A stretch of DNA of 64,000 bases from JAJFUB01 sp964622325 (GCA_964622325.1 CAZUOJ010000009.1:4090-68089), one strand, 5' to 3'. Positions 27,275-36,676 are shown, numbered from the stretch's first letter. Numbers and translations are program-made. The notes: generated from the letters alone by a model not told the origin.

Positions 27275-27459
27275 ACAGATATTCCATATGAAAGCCAAAG
27301 ATTTTCTATTTTGCTAGATAAACAAAAGCTTCTTCACATCAGAATGAAATCCTTTATTTCCTTTTTTGCCCCATAATTGATTTTTCTTTATAGGCTATGT
27401 AAGCTTATGGGCAATAAATAGCTATCGCATCTAAGCGCTCTGAAAACAAGGAGGAAACA

Positions 27460-28326
27460 TTGACGGAGCTGTATTCTTTGGGGCTTGATTTTGTGGATGA
27501 ATTGTTGGGCGGGGGGCTGCAGCCGGGAACGCTTGTCGTAATTCGCGGCGCCACGGGCATTGGCAAGACACAGCTTGGCCTGAGCTTTTGTCAGGCAGGC
27601 CTGGCACAAGAAGGGCGACGAGGCTGCATTCTGGATATGGGTTCCCGTGGAGACAGCCAGCAACATCTGGAATACGCGCGGCGTCTCTATGGCTGGGAGC
27701 TTTCCCAAAGAGATGTGGATATGGAGCGTATCTGGGACGGCTATGAGCCCATCGATTATCTGAATCCCTTTGGCTATGTAGGGAAACGCGTGCTGCGCGA
27801 TGAAATGAATGATGAGCAATGGCGGGCCTGGAAGCTGACAATCAATGAAAGCCTGCGCAAGCTGTCGGCTTTTTGCTATTATCAATTCATTCATGGCGTG
27901 CGGCGTGTGCTTATTGATGGGATTGAGCCTTTTTCGCAGGCGCGAGAATCAGCGCAGATTGAACTATTTGAATATATTTTGCATCAAATTATGCGAAAGC
28001 CTTATGATTGGCTGGCGAGAGATTTGTTTCAAGGGAAATGGCAGCAAATCAAGGAAAAAGTTATGGCTCATCCCTATGAGACGCGGGATATCTGCACTGT
28101 GTTTTTGCAGACAACAGCCGAAACTAATTTGGAAGATTTGATTGCCGCCCACACAATGGAAGATGATCTCACAATAAACGCTACGACGATTATTCTGATG
28201 GGGCGGCTGCCTGCAAATAACAATCGCGTGGAGCGGGGCCTATTTGTGTTGAAGCATCGAGGCGCTCCTTGTCGCGATGAGATTGTGAAATTCAAAATTA
28301 CAGATAAGGGGCTAAAGCGCGCGTAA
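27460..28326 (+). CDS. KaiC/RecA-superfamily ATPase, single domain
   Basis: 288 residues starting at TTG 27460, fixed by AAGGAGG five nt upstream. The opening GLDFVDELLGGGLQPGT is the usual KaiC/RAD55 entry, Walker A is GATGIGKT (30-37), and Walker B RRVLIDGIEPF. The C-terminal FVLKHRGAPCRDEIVKFKIT is the common last strand of KaiC-like proteins. A large charged region (about 85-170) lies between the two Walker motifs. It is probably a regulatory or DNA-linked ATPase; no kinase motif of cyanobacterial KaiC is evident. No neighbour gives its function. Confidence 0.75.
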   Translation: MTELYSLGLDFVDELLGGGLQPGTLVVIRGATGIGKTQLGLSFCQAGLAQEGRRGCILDMGSRGDSQQHLEYARRLYGWELSQRDVDMERIWDGYEPIDYLNPFGYVGKRVLRDEMNDEQWRAWKLTINESLRKLSAFCYYQFIHGVRRVLIDGIEPFSQARESAQIELFEYILHQIMRKPYDWLARDLFQGKWQQIKEKVMAHPYETRDICTVFLQTTAETNLEDLIAAHTMEDDLTINATTIILMGRLPANNNRVERGLFVLKHRGAPCRDEIVKFKITDKGLKRA

Positions 28327-28398
28327 TCATACGCTGCAAAATCTATTTCGCCTAGCCGTTGATTGGAAGCCCCGAAATTTCAATCAAAGGAGATAATG

Positions 28399-29412
28399 AT
28401 GACTCCGCGTGAACGCGTCTTAATGGCATTGCGTCATGAACAGCCCGATTTTACGCCCTATGTTATTCCAATTGAGGCGGAAGTGGCGCAACGTGTGGAT
28501 CAATATTATGGAAATCAAGAATGGCGCACGCGGATTGTGAATCACAGCACAGGCTACGGCTTGCCCGATGGCCGTGTGTATTCGGAGGACGGCGCGAAAT
28601 ATACAGACGCCTGGGGCTGTGTGTGGGATACAAAAAATATCTTTCACACAATTGAAGTTCCCTTGCAAGAGCCGACGCTCAAAGGCTATGAATTCCCCCA
28701 AATTTTAACACACGATGTCATTCAACAATGTCGAGAGGCTGCACAGGCAAATGCGCGCAGCCCGCAGCGGGCCTTTTTTCGTGCAGGCTCGGGGATGACA
28801 TTTTTTGAACGGGCCTGGGCGTTGCGGGGAATGGAAAATTTGCTAGTGGATTTGATTGAACATCCTCGTTTTTGCCACGAACTATTCGATCGTTTAATGG
28901 AATGGCATATGCCGATGATTGAAGCCTTCGGCGCTATTCCTGAAGTCGATGCCATTTATTTTGGCGATGATTTTGGCGCCCAGCGCGGCTTGCTTATGGG
29001 GCCAAAATATTTCCGGGAATATCTGAAGCCCCGTTTACAAATAATGTATGGACGAGCGCACGAACTGGGCAAATATGTCTTTATCCATTCGTGCGGAGAT
29101 AATTCGCCGATTATTGAGGATCTGATAGAAATTGGCGTGGATATCTTTAATCCTTTCCAGCCTGAAGCGCAGGATGTATACGCGATGAAACGCGAATACG
29201 GAAAATACATTACATTTGAGGGCGGAATCGGCACACAAGTGCTGCTGCCTTTTGGCTCGCCAGAACAAATTAAAAAAGAAATCCGACGTCTGAAAGCCGA
29301 AGTCGGCAAAGACGGAGGCTTCATAATCAGCCCTACAAAGCCGATTTTGCCCGATGTGCCGACAGAAAATGCTGTAGCCTGTATAGAAGCCATTTTGGAA
29401 GGCACAGAATAA
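28399..29412 (+). CDS. Uroporphyrinogen decarboxylase (URO-D) family protein
   Basis: 337 residues from the ATG at 28399, six nt after AAAGGAG; an ATG directly before it (28396) is also possible. Family marks: TPRERVLMALRHEQPD, GDDFGAQRGLLMGPKYFREY, HSCGDNSPIIEDLIEIGVDIFNP and EGGIGTQ. Divergent members of this family are methyltransferase-like corrinoid enzymes or sugar-associated proteins rather than haem enzymes, and no other haem gene is nearby. It is probably cytoplasmic; substrate unknown. No GGT or ACC occurs in the gene. Confidence 0.85.
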   Translation: MTPRERVLMALRHEQPDFTPYVIPIEAEVAQRVDQYYGNQEWRTRIVNHSTGYGLPDGRVYSEDGAKYTDAWGCVWDTKNIFHTIEVPLQEPTLKGYEFPQILTHDVIQQCREAAQANARSPQRAFFRAGSGMTFFERAWALRGMENLLVDLIEHPRFCHELFDRLMEWHMPMIEAFGAIPEVDAIYFGDDFGAQRGLLMGPKYFREYLKPRLQIMYGRAHELGKYVFIHSCGDNSPIIEDLIEIGVDIFNPFQPEAQDVYAMKREYGKYITFEGGIGTQVLLPFGSPEQIKKEIRRLKAEVGKDGGFIISPTKPILPDVPTENAVACIEAILEGTE

Positions 29413-29498
29413 AAAAGACGCGTGCGTAATTTTGGCCAAGCCCAATGTTTCCTCTTCCAATTTCAATATAGCTTTGTTTTTCGTACTGAAAAAGCAGT

Positions 29499-30401
29499 AT
29501 GGATAATAAGCCCATCCAAATTAGCGTTTCGCGGGAATGGCTGGAATTGCTCAAATGTTTGCCCGCACAAGGGCGCATCATTGTCGTTGGGCCGATGGAT
29601 TCTGGGAAAAGCACATTATGCAGTTGGCTGGGAGCGAAATTGCCGCCCTCCTCTCGCGCTGTTATTGTAGATGCCGATTTGGGGCAATCCCAGATAGGGC
29701 CGCCGGGCTGCATCGCCTGGCGTTTTGTTGCCACAAGCGATCCAAGACATTATGAATTTTATTTTGTGGGAGATACAACGCCTACAACAAAGCCTGCTGT
29801 CACATTGGCGGCTACGCATCGAGCTGTGAATGCCGCGGAAAAGGCAGGCGCGGGCGTGATTATTGTAGATACAAGCGGCTATTTGGGAGGACAAGGCGGA
29901 TTCGAATTCAAAAGCGCTAAATTAGAGCTTTTGGCGCCGGCGCATGTGATATTAATCGGCGACAGCCCGGAAATCAAACGGCTGCTGGCGGCATGGCACA
30001 GCGACTCTCGTTTGACAATTCATCGTTTGCCGCAATCGGATTGCCTGCGCCAAAAGACGCGTGAGCAACGGATAGCCTGGCGGCAACAAAAATGGGCCCA
30101 GCAATTTCAGCATTTAGATTTGCGATGCATATCGCTTTCTGGGAAAATGATTAGCGGCTTGCCGACAGCGACAGAGCTGCAAGCACGGGATATGAGCTAT
30201 GCCGATTTGCAAGGCCTATTATTGGGATTTTACAATCAACAACGGCGCGGGATTTGTTTGGGCTTGTTATATGCCATAGATTTGCGCAAACGAGAGATGA
30301 TTGCCCGTGCTCCCGAGGAAGCGGAAAATGCGCCGGGGATTATGTTCGGGACCTTACGTCTCACGCCTGAGGGACAGGAATTAGGCCGCGTGCCTGTATA
30401 G
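29499..30401 (+). CDS. Clp1/Grc3-family polynucleotide 5'-hydroxyl kinase
   Basis: 300 residues. Walker A GPMDSGKST (31-39), the family motif VDADLGQSQIGPPG (57-70), YFVGDTTP and IIVDTSGYL strongly match the P-loop domain of Clp1/Grc3/NOL9 kinases, best known from eukaryotes and archaea, where they phosphorylate 5'-OH ends of RNA or DNA. The bacterial protein lacks the eukaryotic N- and C-terminal domains and has a C-terminal region of about 100 residues (QGLLLGFYNQQRRGICLGLL) that may bind the substrate, as in archaeal Clp1. The gene ends 13 bp before the yhaM-like exonuclease gene, suggesting joint RNA end processing or repair. No clear Shine-Dalgarno is visible. Confidence 0.83.
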   Translation: MDNKPIQISVSREWLELLKCLPAQGRIIVVGPMDSGKSTLCSWLGAKLPPSSRAVIVDADLGQSQIGPPGCIAWRFVATSDPRHYEFYFVGDTTPTTKPAVTLAATHRAVNAAEKAGAGVIIVDTSGYLGGQGGFEFKSAKLELLAPAHVILIGDSPEIKRLLAAWHSDSRLTIHRLPQSDCLRQKTREQRIAWRQQKWAQQFQHLDLRCISLSGKMISGLPTATELQARDMSYADLQGLLLGFYNQQRRGICLGLLYAIDLRKREMIARAPEEAENAPGIMFGTLRLTPEGQELGRVPV

Positions 30402-30414
30402 GGGGCTTTTAGTG

Positions 30415-31419
30415 ATGGCCAAGCAAATGATTGTGGATTTACAGCCCAATGAAGTTGTTTCCTCTTTCTTTGCAATCAGCGAGCGGAACTTAATCCCCTA
30501 CAAAAATAAAAGCGGAAGCTATTTACATGTGCTATTAAGCGATCGGACAGGGAGCATTGTGGGCCGCGCCTGGGACAACGCAGAAGAAATTGCGGAAATC
30601 TGCGCGCCCAATCGTGTTGTGCGCATTGAGGGCCATGTGGAAGAATATCGCGGGCAACTGCAAATCATTATTGAGCAGGCAATGCCCTGCCAGCCCGGCG
30701 AATATGAGCTGAGCGATTTCCTGGAAGGCCCCAGCCGCGATCCTGATAAGCTGTTAGCAGAGCTGTATGGCTTTATCAGCCAGATCAATAATCCCTATCT
30801 GCGCCAATTAGTGGAAAGCTTCTTCACAGATGAAGCATTTGTAGACGCTTTTGTCCAATGTCCGGGCGCAAAGCGACTGCATCATTCCCATATTGGCGGG
30901 CTATTGGAGCATACCGTCAGTGTTGTAAAGTTGCTCTGCGCCGTGCAGGAGCTGCATCCGCAATTAAATCGGGATTTGCTCATTGCGGGGGGGCTGTTGC
31001 ACGACATAGGAAAAATTGCGGAATTCCATATCGGCCCCACAATTGAATATACGGATGTCGGGCGGCTTGTCGGCCATATTGTGATTACAGATCGCTGGCT
31101 GCGCGAAAAAATGCAGCAGATTCCCAATTTTCCGGCTGAATTAGATTATAAGCTGTCCCATCTCATTCTCAGTCATCACGGGCAAAAGGAATATGGCGCG
31201 CCGATTGTTCCGATGACAGCGGAAGCCTGTGCCCTGCATTATGCGGACAATCTGGATGCGCATGTGCAATATTTTGTGCAGGAGATTGCGAAAGGCGGCG
31301 CCGCGGGCAATAGCTGGACGGAATATCAAAAGCTATTTGATCGCTATTTATACATTGGCTCTCCTGTCCAGCAAGAAGTTTCTGCGGAAGAGGAAGCTAC
31401 AGATGAGCTGTCCGAATAA
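30415..31419 (+). CDS. YhaM/Cbf1-type 3'-5' exoribonuclease (OB fold + HD domain)
   Basis: 334 residues from the ATG at 30415; a GTG directly before it (30412) is equally possible. An N-terminal OB-fold (SGSYLHVLLSDRTGSIVGRAWDN) binds nucleic acid. The HD phosphohydrolase domain shows HHSHIGGLLEHTVSV, GLLHDIGKI, LSHLILSHHGQKEYGAP and LHYADNLDAHVQ. YhaM of Firmicutes is a Mn2+/Co2+-dependent 3'-5' exonuclease for RNA and DNA. The 13-bp gap to the kinase gene suggests one transcript and related functions. Confidence 0.92.
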   Translation: MAKQMIVDLQPNEVVSSFFAISERNLIPYKNKSGSYLHVLLSDRTGSIVGRAWDNAEEIAEICAPNRVVRIEGHVEEYRGQLQIIIEQAMPCQPGEYELSDFLEGPSRDPDKLLAELYGFISQINNPYLRQLVESFFTDEAFVDAFVQCPGAKRLHHSHIGGLLEHTVSVVKLLCAVQELHPQLNRDLLIAGGLLHDIGKIAEFHIGPTIEYTDVGRLVGHIVITDRWLREKMQQIPNFPAELDYKLSHLILSHHGQKEYGAPIVPMTAEACALHYADNLDAHVQYFVQEIAKGGAAGNSWTEYQKLFDRYLYIGSPVQQEVSAEEEATDELSE

Positions 31420-31460
31420 AGAGGCGCCCCGAATATCACAATTTTTCAGGAGATGATCGT

Positions 31461-31997
31461 GTGAAAATCAGTTTTGGCTTTATTGTGGCGCTTATCGCTT
31501 TAGGCCTTGCCGGCGGGGCGTTGTCGGGCCTTTTAGGCATAGGCAGCGGCATTATTATGGTCCCCATTCTCAGCGCCCTGTGGGAGCGTAATCCTGACGC
31601 ACAAAAAATTGCGCAGGGGACGGCTTTAGCTGTGATGGTCCCGATGACGATTGCGGGCGCTTTGAGCTATCATTTTGGAGGGCAACAAACGACATTTCGG
31701 ATGGGCGCACCGATTGTTTTATGGTGCCTGCTTTTGGCCTATGTCGCGCTGGCTGTGCCTCTTCGTTTCGGCACGTTATTGGCCACAGAACGCGCCTTAG
31801 GCTTTGTGAATTGGAATTATGTGGCTGTCCTGGCCGTGGGCGCTGTCATCGGCAGCACATGGCTGGGCGCGCCGTTAGCCGTGGCGCTGCCTTCGGAATG
31901 GCTGAAAAAAATCTTCGGCGCGTTTATGATTATTGTCGGACTGCGGATGCTAGGCTTATTTACATTGCTAGGCACACTGTTTACAAAAAGCTCTTAG
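31461..31997 (+). CDS. Short TSUP/TauE-SafE-family membrane protein
   Basis: 178 residues with 5-6 hydrophobic segments; start GTG 31461 with AGGAG 8 nt upstream. The N-terminal GLAGGALSGLLGIGSGIIMVPIL is the TSUP entry motif, and GAVIGSTWLGAPLAVALP is the second-half counterpart. Typical TSUP sulfite or organosulfur permeases have about 250 residues with two repeats; here the connecting segments are shortened, so it may work as an oligomer. It is 41 bp after the exonuclease gene and probably the last gene of that transcript. The substrate is unknown. Confidence 0.78.
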   Translation: MKISFGFIVALIALGLAGGALSGLLGIGSGIIMVPILSALWERNPDAQKIAQGTALAVMVPMTIAGALSYHFGGQQTTFRMGAPIVLWCLLLAYVALAVPLRFGTLLATERALGFVNWNYVAVLAVGAVIGSTWLGAPLAVALPSEWLKKIFGAFMIIVGLRMLGLFTLLGTLFTKSS

Positions 31998-32222
31998 CGC
32001 TTTGCAGCTTTGTGGCTTTCAAAACATAATTCCGCTCTGTCTGGACAAGCCCCGGGCATTTTTCCTGAATTGAGGCTTATTGCTGTGCCCCGCAAAAAAG
32101 CTTGTAAATAATAAAAGCGGGCGCGAAATAGTCCCTTGTGCCGCTGTTTACGGCTAATTCAAAATGCCCTTGCAAAGATTATTGTGCCCGGAAGAGGCAT
32201 TTTTGTCCTGCAATTTTGCGTT

Positions 32223-33272
32223 TTAGCCCAGAAAAGTTCCTAGCCCCAGGCCACGCAAATCCGCTAATTGTCTGTTTTCCTCCGCTTCGTAAAGCTTCCA
32301 GATGACCTGTAAGCCTTCCAACGCGCTGACGCCATCTGTAAGCGGCTTTTGGCCTGTGCGTATGCATTCAATGAAATGGGCCATTTCGCGCTCTGTGGCT
32401 TTCGCGTTGGGAGCTTCCATTAAAACTGTCTCGCCTTCTGTTTCTATTTCGCCCGGGACATGGGGCTTCATCTGGGAATGGAAAATAAGCTTGCCGTCAG
32501 ATAGGGCAGCTTCAATCATGCCCTCTTCGCAATGGGCATGAAAGGAATAACGTAGCCGGCTGCCGCGAGCGCCCCATGTGCCCTGATGATAGCCTAACGC
32601 CCGGCTTTCAAATTCAATAATCACATGGCTAGTGCCTTCGCGCTCCATCCAGGGCGTGCCCAGATTTGTGCCAAAATGTGTCCCCCATACAGGCCGTCCC
32701 AGCATCCATAACATCAAATCAATATAATGGCAGCCATGGCTGAATAATTGGCCGCCGCCTAATGTTTTGGCGGAGCTGGCCCAATGATCCGGCGGATATT
32801 GCGTCAATTGCTCTGTCCAGATCGAAAGCTGAAAACATTCTCCGTATGTTTTGTTCTCTATCAGCTCTTTCATTTTCACAATCAGAGGATGGAAGCGCTG
32901 GCAATACGCAACCATTAAAATGCGATTTTTCTCCCGCGCCTTATGAATCATCTCAATGCATTCCTGCTCCGTATTCGCCATCGGCTTTTCCACAAGCACA
33001 TGCTTGCCCGCTTCCAGACAGTCCATCGTGACAGGATGATGTAAATGATGAGGCAATACAAGCAAGACAGCCTCCACATCATCCAAAATTTCCCGATAAT
33101 CCGTTGCCACGATCACAGGCGGAGGCAACAAATCTGCCACAGCCTGCGCCCGCTCGCGAATTACATCCACAGCCGCCACAATCTGGACATCCTGCAAAAC
33201 ACTGTCAAAACGGCGCACATGGCTGTGCGCCATCCCGCCACAGCCGATTATAGCGATTTTTATTTTTTCCAT
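32223..33272 (-). CDS. Gfo/Idh/MocA-family oxidoreductase
   Basis: 349 residues; Rossmann GCGGMAHSH near the N-terminus (residues 10-18), EKPM (about 96-99), and the substrate helix SHGCHYIDLMLW. It lacks the three-Cys motif of the other two family members in this window and is a separate subgroup, probably an NAD(P)-dependent sugar or inositol dehydrogenase. A good ribosome site (AGGAG) precedes the ATG. It stands alone between convergent TSUP and the mtnA unit. Confidence 0.88.
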   Translation of the reverse strand: MEKIKIAIIGCGGMAHSHVRRFDSVLQDVQIVAAVDVIRERAQAVADLLPPPVIVATDYREILDDVEAVLLVLPHHLHHPVTMDCLEAGKHVLVEKPMANTEQECIEMIHKAREKNRILMVAYCQRFHPLIVKMKELIENKTYGECFQLSIWTEQLTQYPPDHWASSAKTLGGGQLFSHGCHYIDLMLWMLGRPVWGTHFGTNLGTPWMEREGTSHVIIEFESRALGYHQGTWGARGSRLRYSFHAHCEEGMIEAALSDGKLIFHSQMKPHVPGEIETEGETVLMEAPNAKATEREMAHFIECIRTGQKPLTDGVSALEGLQVIWKLYEAEENRQLADLRGLGLGTFLG

Positions 33273-33366
33273 AGCTTACTCCTGATGATAATTGTATGGG
33301 ATTAAGAGCCTGCGAGCTTCTCATTGTCAATAGTGGCAATCGCCCCAAAAGCAAGCAAATGAAAAG

Positions 33367-33393
33367 GGAGGGCTTACTCTATATGCGCCCTCC
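33367..33393 (-). terminator. Probable terminator after mtnA
   Basis: The stem GGAGGGC/GCCCTCC (33367-33373 with 33387-33393) has a 13-base loop and is followed on the minus strand by CTTTTC. It lies about 36 bp past the mtnA stop. Confidence 0.6.
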
Positions 33394-33429
33394 TGTTTGC
33401 GATTATCATATACGCCTCATTGCAGGCTG

Positions 33430-34506
33430 TCAGCCATCCGATTTTGTTTCATTTTTCCAGCGCGCGAATGTTTCCGCAAAAGGAGGCCGTACAATGCCCC
33501 GCTCTGTGACAAAAGCCGAAACAAATTCCGCCGGCGTCACATCAAAGGCCGGATTATAAATATCTGCTTCAGAAGGAACGATGGGACATTTGGCAAAATA
33601 GCCTAATTCTGCGACTTCATTTGGATTACGTAATTCAATGGGAATTTGGGCCCCACTAGCTAAATCAAAATCAATTGTGGAAAGGGGCGCAGCGACATAA
33701 AAGGGAATGCCGTGATGCCGCGCCAGCACAGCCACGCCATATGTGCCTATTTTGTTGGCAAAATCCCCGTTGGCGGCGATGCGATCCGCCCCCACGACAA
33801 CACAATCAATCTCGCCTTGCGCCATCAAGCTGGCCGCCATATTATCACAGATGACAGTGCAGGGAATGCCTAAACGGCATAATTCCCAGGCTGTAAGCCT
33901 TGCCCCTTGCAGCAAAGGCCGTGTTTCATCCGCATACACGCGAGCAATTTTTCCTTGCTCCGCCGCCGCCCGTATTATGCCCAGAGCCGTGCCGTAGCCT
34001 GCGGTGGCGAGGGCGCCGGCATTGCAATGCGTGAGCACACGAGCGCCTGGCGGAATAAGCGTCGCGCCCTGATGCCCTATACGCTGACAGCGTTGAATAT
34101 CGTCAGCAATAATTTCACGCGCCTTTTGTTCCAGCTGCTTTATCAGGCTTTCCTTATCTGTGGCGTTATCTACAATCTTTTGCATTTGCTCCAGCGCCCA
34201 AAACAAATTGACAGCCGTCGGGCGTGTAGCGGCCAAATCCTCGATGGCAAGGCGTAGCTCTGCCTGTAGTGCTTGTAAAGTATCGGCTCTGCTGCGCGCA
34301 GCCGCCATGGCCACGCCACAAGCAGCGGCGCAGCCAATCGCAGGCGCGCCACGCACGCGCAAGGAACGAATAGCCTCACACAATTCCGCAATTGTCGTCA
34401 GCTCCAAAAGCTTTTCGCAATGCGGCAATTGCGTTTGATCAATAATCCGCACGGCTAAGCCGTTGGCTGTTGTAAGAAGCGTTACTGTTTCAGGAAAATC
34501 AGCCAT
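33430..34506 (-). CDS. mtnA: S-methyl-5-thioribose-1-phosphate isomerase
   Basis: 358 residues. MtnA converts methylthioribose-1-phosphate to the ribulose form in methionine salvage. The catalytic pair seen in the family is present: Cys161 in THCNAGALAT and Asp241 in VVGADRIAANGD. RSLRVRGAPAIG and GDFANKIGTYG also fit. The start codon overlaps the stop of the upstream dppA-like gene by one base, so translation is probably coupled. No other methionine-salvage gene is in the window. Confidence 0.96.
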   Translation of the reverse strand: MADFPETVTLLTTANGLAVRIIDQTQLPHCEKLLELTTIAELCEAIRSLRVRGAPAIGCAAACGVAMAAARSRADTLQALQAELRLAIEDLAATRPTAVNLFWALEQMQKIVDNATDKESLIKQLEQKAREIIADDIQRCQRIGHQGATLIPPGARVLTHCNAGALATAGYGTALGIIRAAAEQGKIARVYADETRPLLQGARLTAWELCRLGIPCTVICDNMAASLMAQGEIDCVVVGADRIAANGDFANKIGTYGVAVLARHHGIPFYVAAPLSTIDFDLASGAQIPIELRNPNEVAELGYFAKCPIVPSEADIYNPAFDVTPAEFVSAFVTERGIVRPPFAETFARWKNETKSDG

Positions 34507-35279
34507 TAGATGTGGAGCTCACAGATATTTTCTCGCGTTTTGCGCACTGTCCGCGCATCTACATATTCCCAGCCATCCTCTAAATAGCCTTGAATGCTCA
34601 CGCCTTCTAAGACGCGTATCTCCTGTGTATAGGGCCCCGGGATAAAATACGGCGCGATATCATTCCGCTTTTCGCAGGCTTCGCGGGCTTTTTGCCGGAT
34701 AAGCTGGCAAGCCGCTTCATGAGATAGATGAAGGGCTAATTCTCGCCCGAGGGCTTGCTTGACAGCCGCGCCGACAATATTCGGCACAAATTGCCGTGCT
34801 TCCTCCACAGCTACATCGTCGCCAGCGATAAAAATAGTCGGCACGCCCATTGTGCCTGCCATCAATGCGCGGCAGCCAAATTCTCCCATCAAAATCCCAT
34901 TTATCTTGTAATATTCAATTGATTTAGAAGAATATGTGTGACATAACACACCCCTATCCCCCATCATTGCATGCTGGCCTACAAACATTAACGCATCAAA
35001 GCTGGCATCCAATCCATAAGGCGGACGAATAGGCCCGCGTGCGATTAATTTAGCCTGCGGATGAAATCGCATTTCATCAATGCCGCCGCCGCCATGGCCA
35101 TCCCAAACTATGATTTCGGCTTGCGGATCAAAATCTAATATGCCATCAATACAGGCGTTGACTTCTCCTGTTAAAAAATATTCGGAACGCTTTTTCTCCT
35201 CTGGCGTAACATCGCGTGTTTGCGTAAAGCGATTAATCATCGCCGGCCCTTCCAAATCTGTAATGATGAATATCTTCAT
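34506..35279 (-). CDS. M55-family D-aminopeptidase (DppA-like)
   Basis: 257 residues from the ATG at 35279, about 6 nt after GGAGGAGG. Zinc-site signatures of family M55 are present: TDLEG (Asp8, Glu10), WDGHGGGGIDE, and FVGQHAMMG. B. subtilis DppA cleaves D-Ala-containing dipeptides as a ring-shaped zinc enzyme. Here it is linked to mtnA by a one-base overlap, an unusual partner. It is probably cytoplasmic. Confidence 0.9.
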   Translation of the reverse strand: MKIFIITDLEGPAMINRFTQTRDVTPEEKKRSEYFLTGEVNACIDGILDFDPQAEIIVWDGHGGGGIDEMRFHPQAKLIARGPIRPPYGLDASFDALMFVGQHAMMGDRGVLCHTYSSKSIEYYKINGILMGEFGCRALMAGTMGVPTIFIAGDDVAVEEARQFVPNIVGAAVKQALGRELALHLSHEAACQLIRQKAREACEKRNDIAPYFIPGPYTQEIRVLEGVSIQGYLEDGWEYVDARTVRKTRENICELHI

Positions 35280-35326
35280 CGTCGCCTCCTCCATATCATG
35301 TAGCGGGAAAAATCTCCCTAATTTGC

Positions 35327-36676
35327 TTATTGAGGCTTGCGGAATTCCTCATACAAATCTCGAATTGCTTCCAGTTCCGGGCTGCCCGGCTTTTTGTCAA
35401 GACAATAAATGACAGTGCCAATCACGCGGCCGTCGCCGACTAATTCCAGAGCTTGCCTTGTGCGAGCAGCAATGCGTTCGGGCGTGGCTTCCTCTTTATA
35501 ACGATGTTGATATTCCCCGCGGCTTCCTGCTGGCATGACAATCAAGGGCAATTTGTAACGATGTTGGCCAATGTAGGCCGGGCTATGGCTGATTTGGAAT
35601 TGGCCTGCAATCTGATGTCGCCAGGCTTCTTGCTGGCCCAAATCGGCATTCAATTTCAGCCCCTGCACGGATAAATCGGAAAATTCCGCTGTGACAGCGT
35701 ATTGGGAGACGCCTTTTTCGTCATATATGCCCAGCGCCAATGTAATTTGCCGTTTGTTTGCTGTTTGTGGAGCTAAATCAATCTCTGCGTAGCCTTCATC
35801 CATGCCAGCCACATCCTCTTGCCAGACGATTTCGTCATCCACACGCAATTGCATGATGTGATAGCCCGCCGTGGGCCCATCATAGCTATCCTGATACTTG
35901 AAGCGTATTTTGACATCCTGCCCGGGCACAATTTCCGCTGTTTGCAAAGCCATGCCTTGATCGCCGGGATGAGAGATTGTGTCTCTAGGAAAAGAAACAA
36001 GCAGACGCGCCGGAAGCGTGTAGCTGTCATCCAGATAGGGCAAAATCTTCTGAATTTCTTCTTTGCTATGATGATAAGCTGCCACAACGCCATCAATCAT
36101 CGGAGCTAATTCTGTAGCAAAGCGTGGCCCGATTTCTTTAAAATACAGCAGCGGATAAAAACGCAATTCGGGATTAATTTCTTTGGCTTTCTGCTGCATC
36201 TGGCGTATCAGGGCTGGGCTAATAGCATGTTCGCCGAAATTTGCCCAAAAATCATCTATAATCCAGCCCACAAGATTGGGATATTTTATCGAGAGCTTAG
36301 CAATTTCTTCGGCCCATTTGACGAAATCTAGCCGAAAAGGCTCGGAATAGGGATATTGCCCGCCTTGTTCACTGTGGGGACACAAATAAGCCCATACTTG
36401 TATATGGGCTTTTTGGGCTTCTGGCAAAAAGCGCTGCAAATCCTCCCAATCTGTCGGCGCATGCCAGATTAGCCAAAAATATGTATTCGCCTGCATATTT
36501 TTCAAGCGCTGGATCATCAGAGGAATATCGACACGGTTGTCTGGGCCACGCAATTCAGCATTATAATCGCCCAAAACAATTTCTGGCAGGGGCGTCGCCT
36601 TGGCGCATCCCACAAACAGCCAGGCGGACAATGCCAAAAAAATTTCTGTCCTCAGCTCACAATGAAGCGTGTTCAT
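35327..36676 (-). CDS. Lipoprotein with TIM-barrel-like domain, function unknown
   Basis: 449 residues with a lipoprotein-type signal (hydrophobic ALSAWLFVGC, Cys24). GAGGGAGG precedes the ATG. Residues about 45-230 look like a glycosidase-type barrel (YFWLIWHAPTDWE, VWAYLCPHS, VGWIIDDFW with a possible acidic DD), and residues about 250-340 look like a beta-sandwich. It resembles DUF4434-like or other GH-like outer proteins, but no family can be named with certainty. It is 48 bp upstream of the dppA-like gene on the same strand. Confidence 0.6.
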   Translation of the reverse strand: MNTLHCELRTEIFLALSAWLFVGCAKATPLPEIVLGDYNAELRGPDNRVDIPLMIQRLKNMQANTYFWLIWHAPTDWEDLQRFLPEAQKAHIQVWAYLCPHSEQGGQYPYSEPFRLDFVKWAEEIAKLSIKYPNLVGWIIDDFWANFGEHAISPALIRQMQQKAKEINPELRFYPLLYFKEIGPRFATELAPMIDGVVAAYHHSKEEIQKILPYLDDSYTLPARLLVSFPRDTISHPGDQGMALQTAEIVPGQDVKIRFKYQDSYDGPTAGYHIMQLRVDDEIVWQEDVAGMDEGYAEIDLAPQTANKRQITLALGIYDEKGVSQYAVTAEFSDLSVQGLKLNADLGQQEAWRHQIAGQFQISHSPAYIGQHRYKLPLIVMPAGSRGEYQHRYKEEATPERIAARTRQALELVGDGRVIGTVIYCLDKKPGSPELEAIRDLYEEFRKPQ

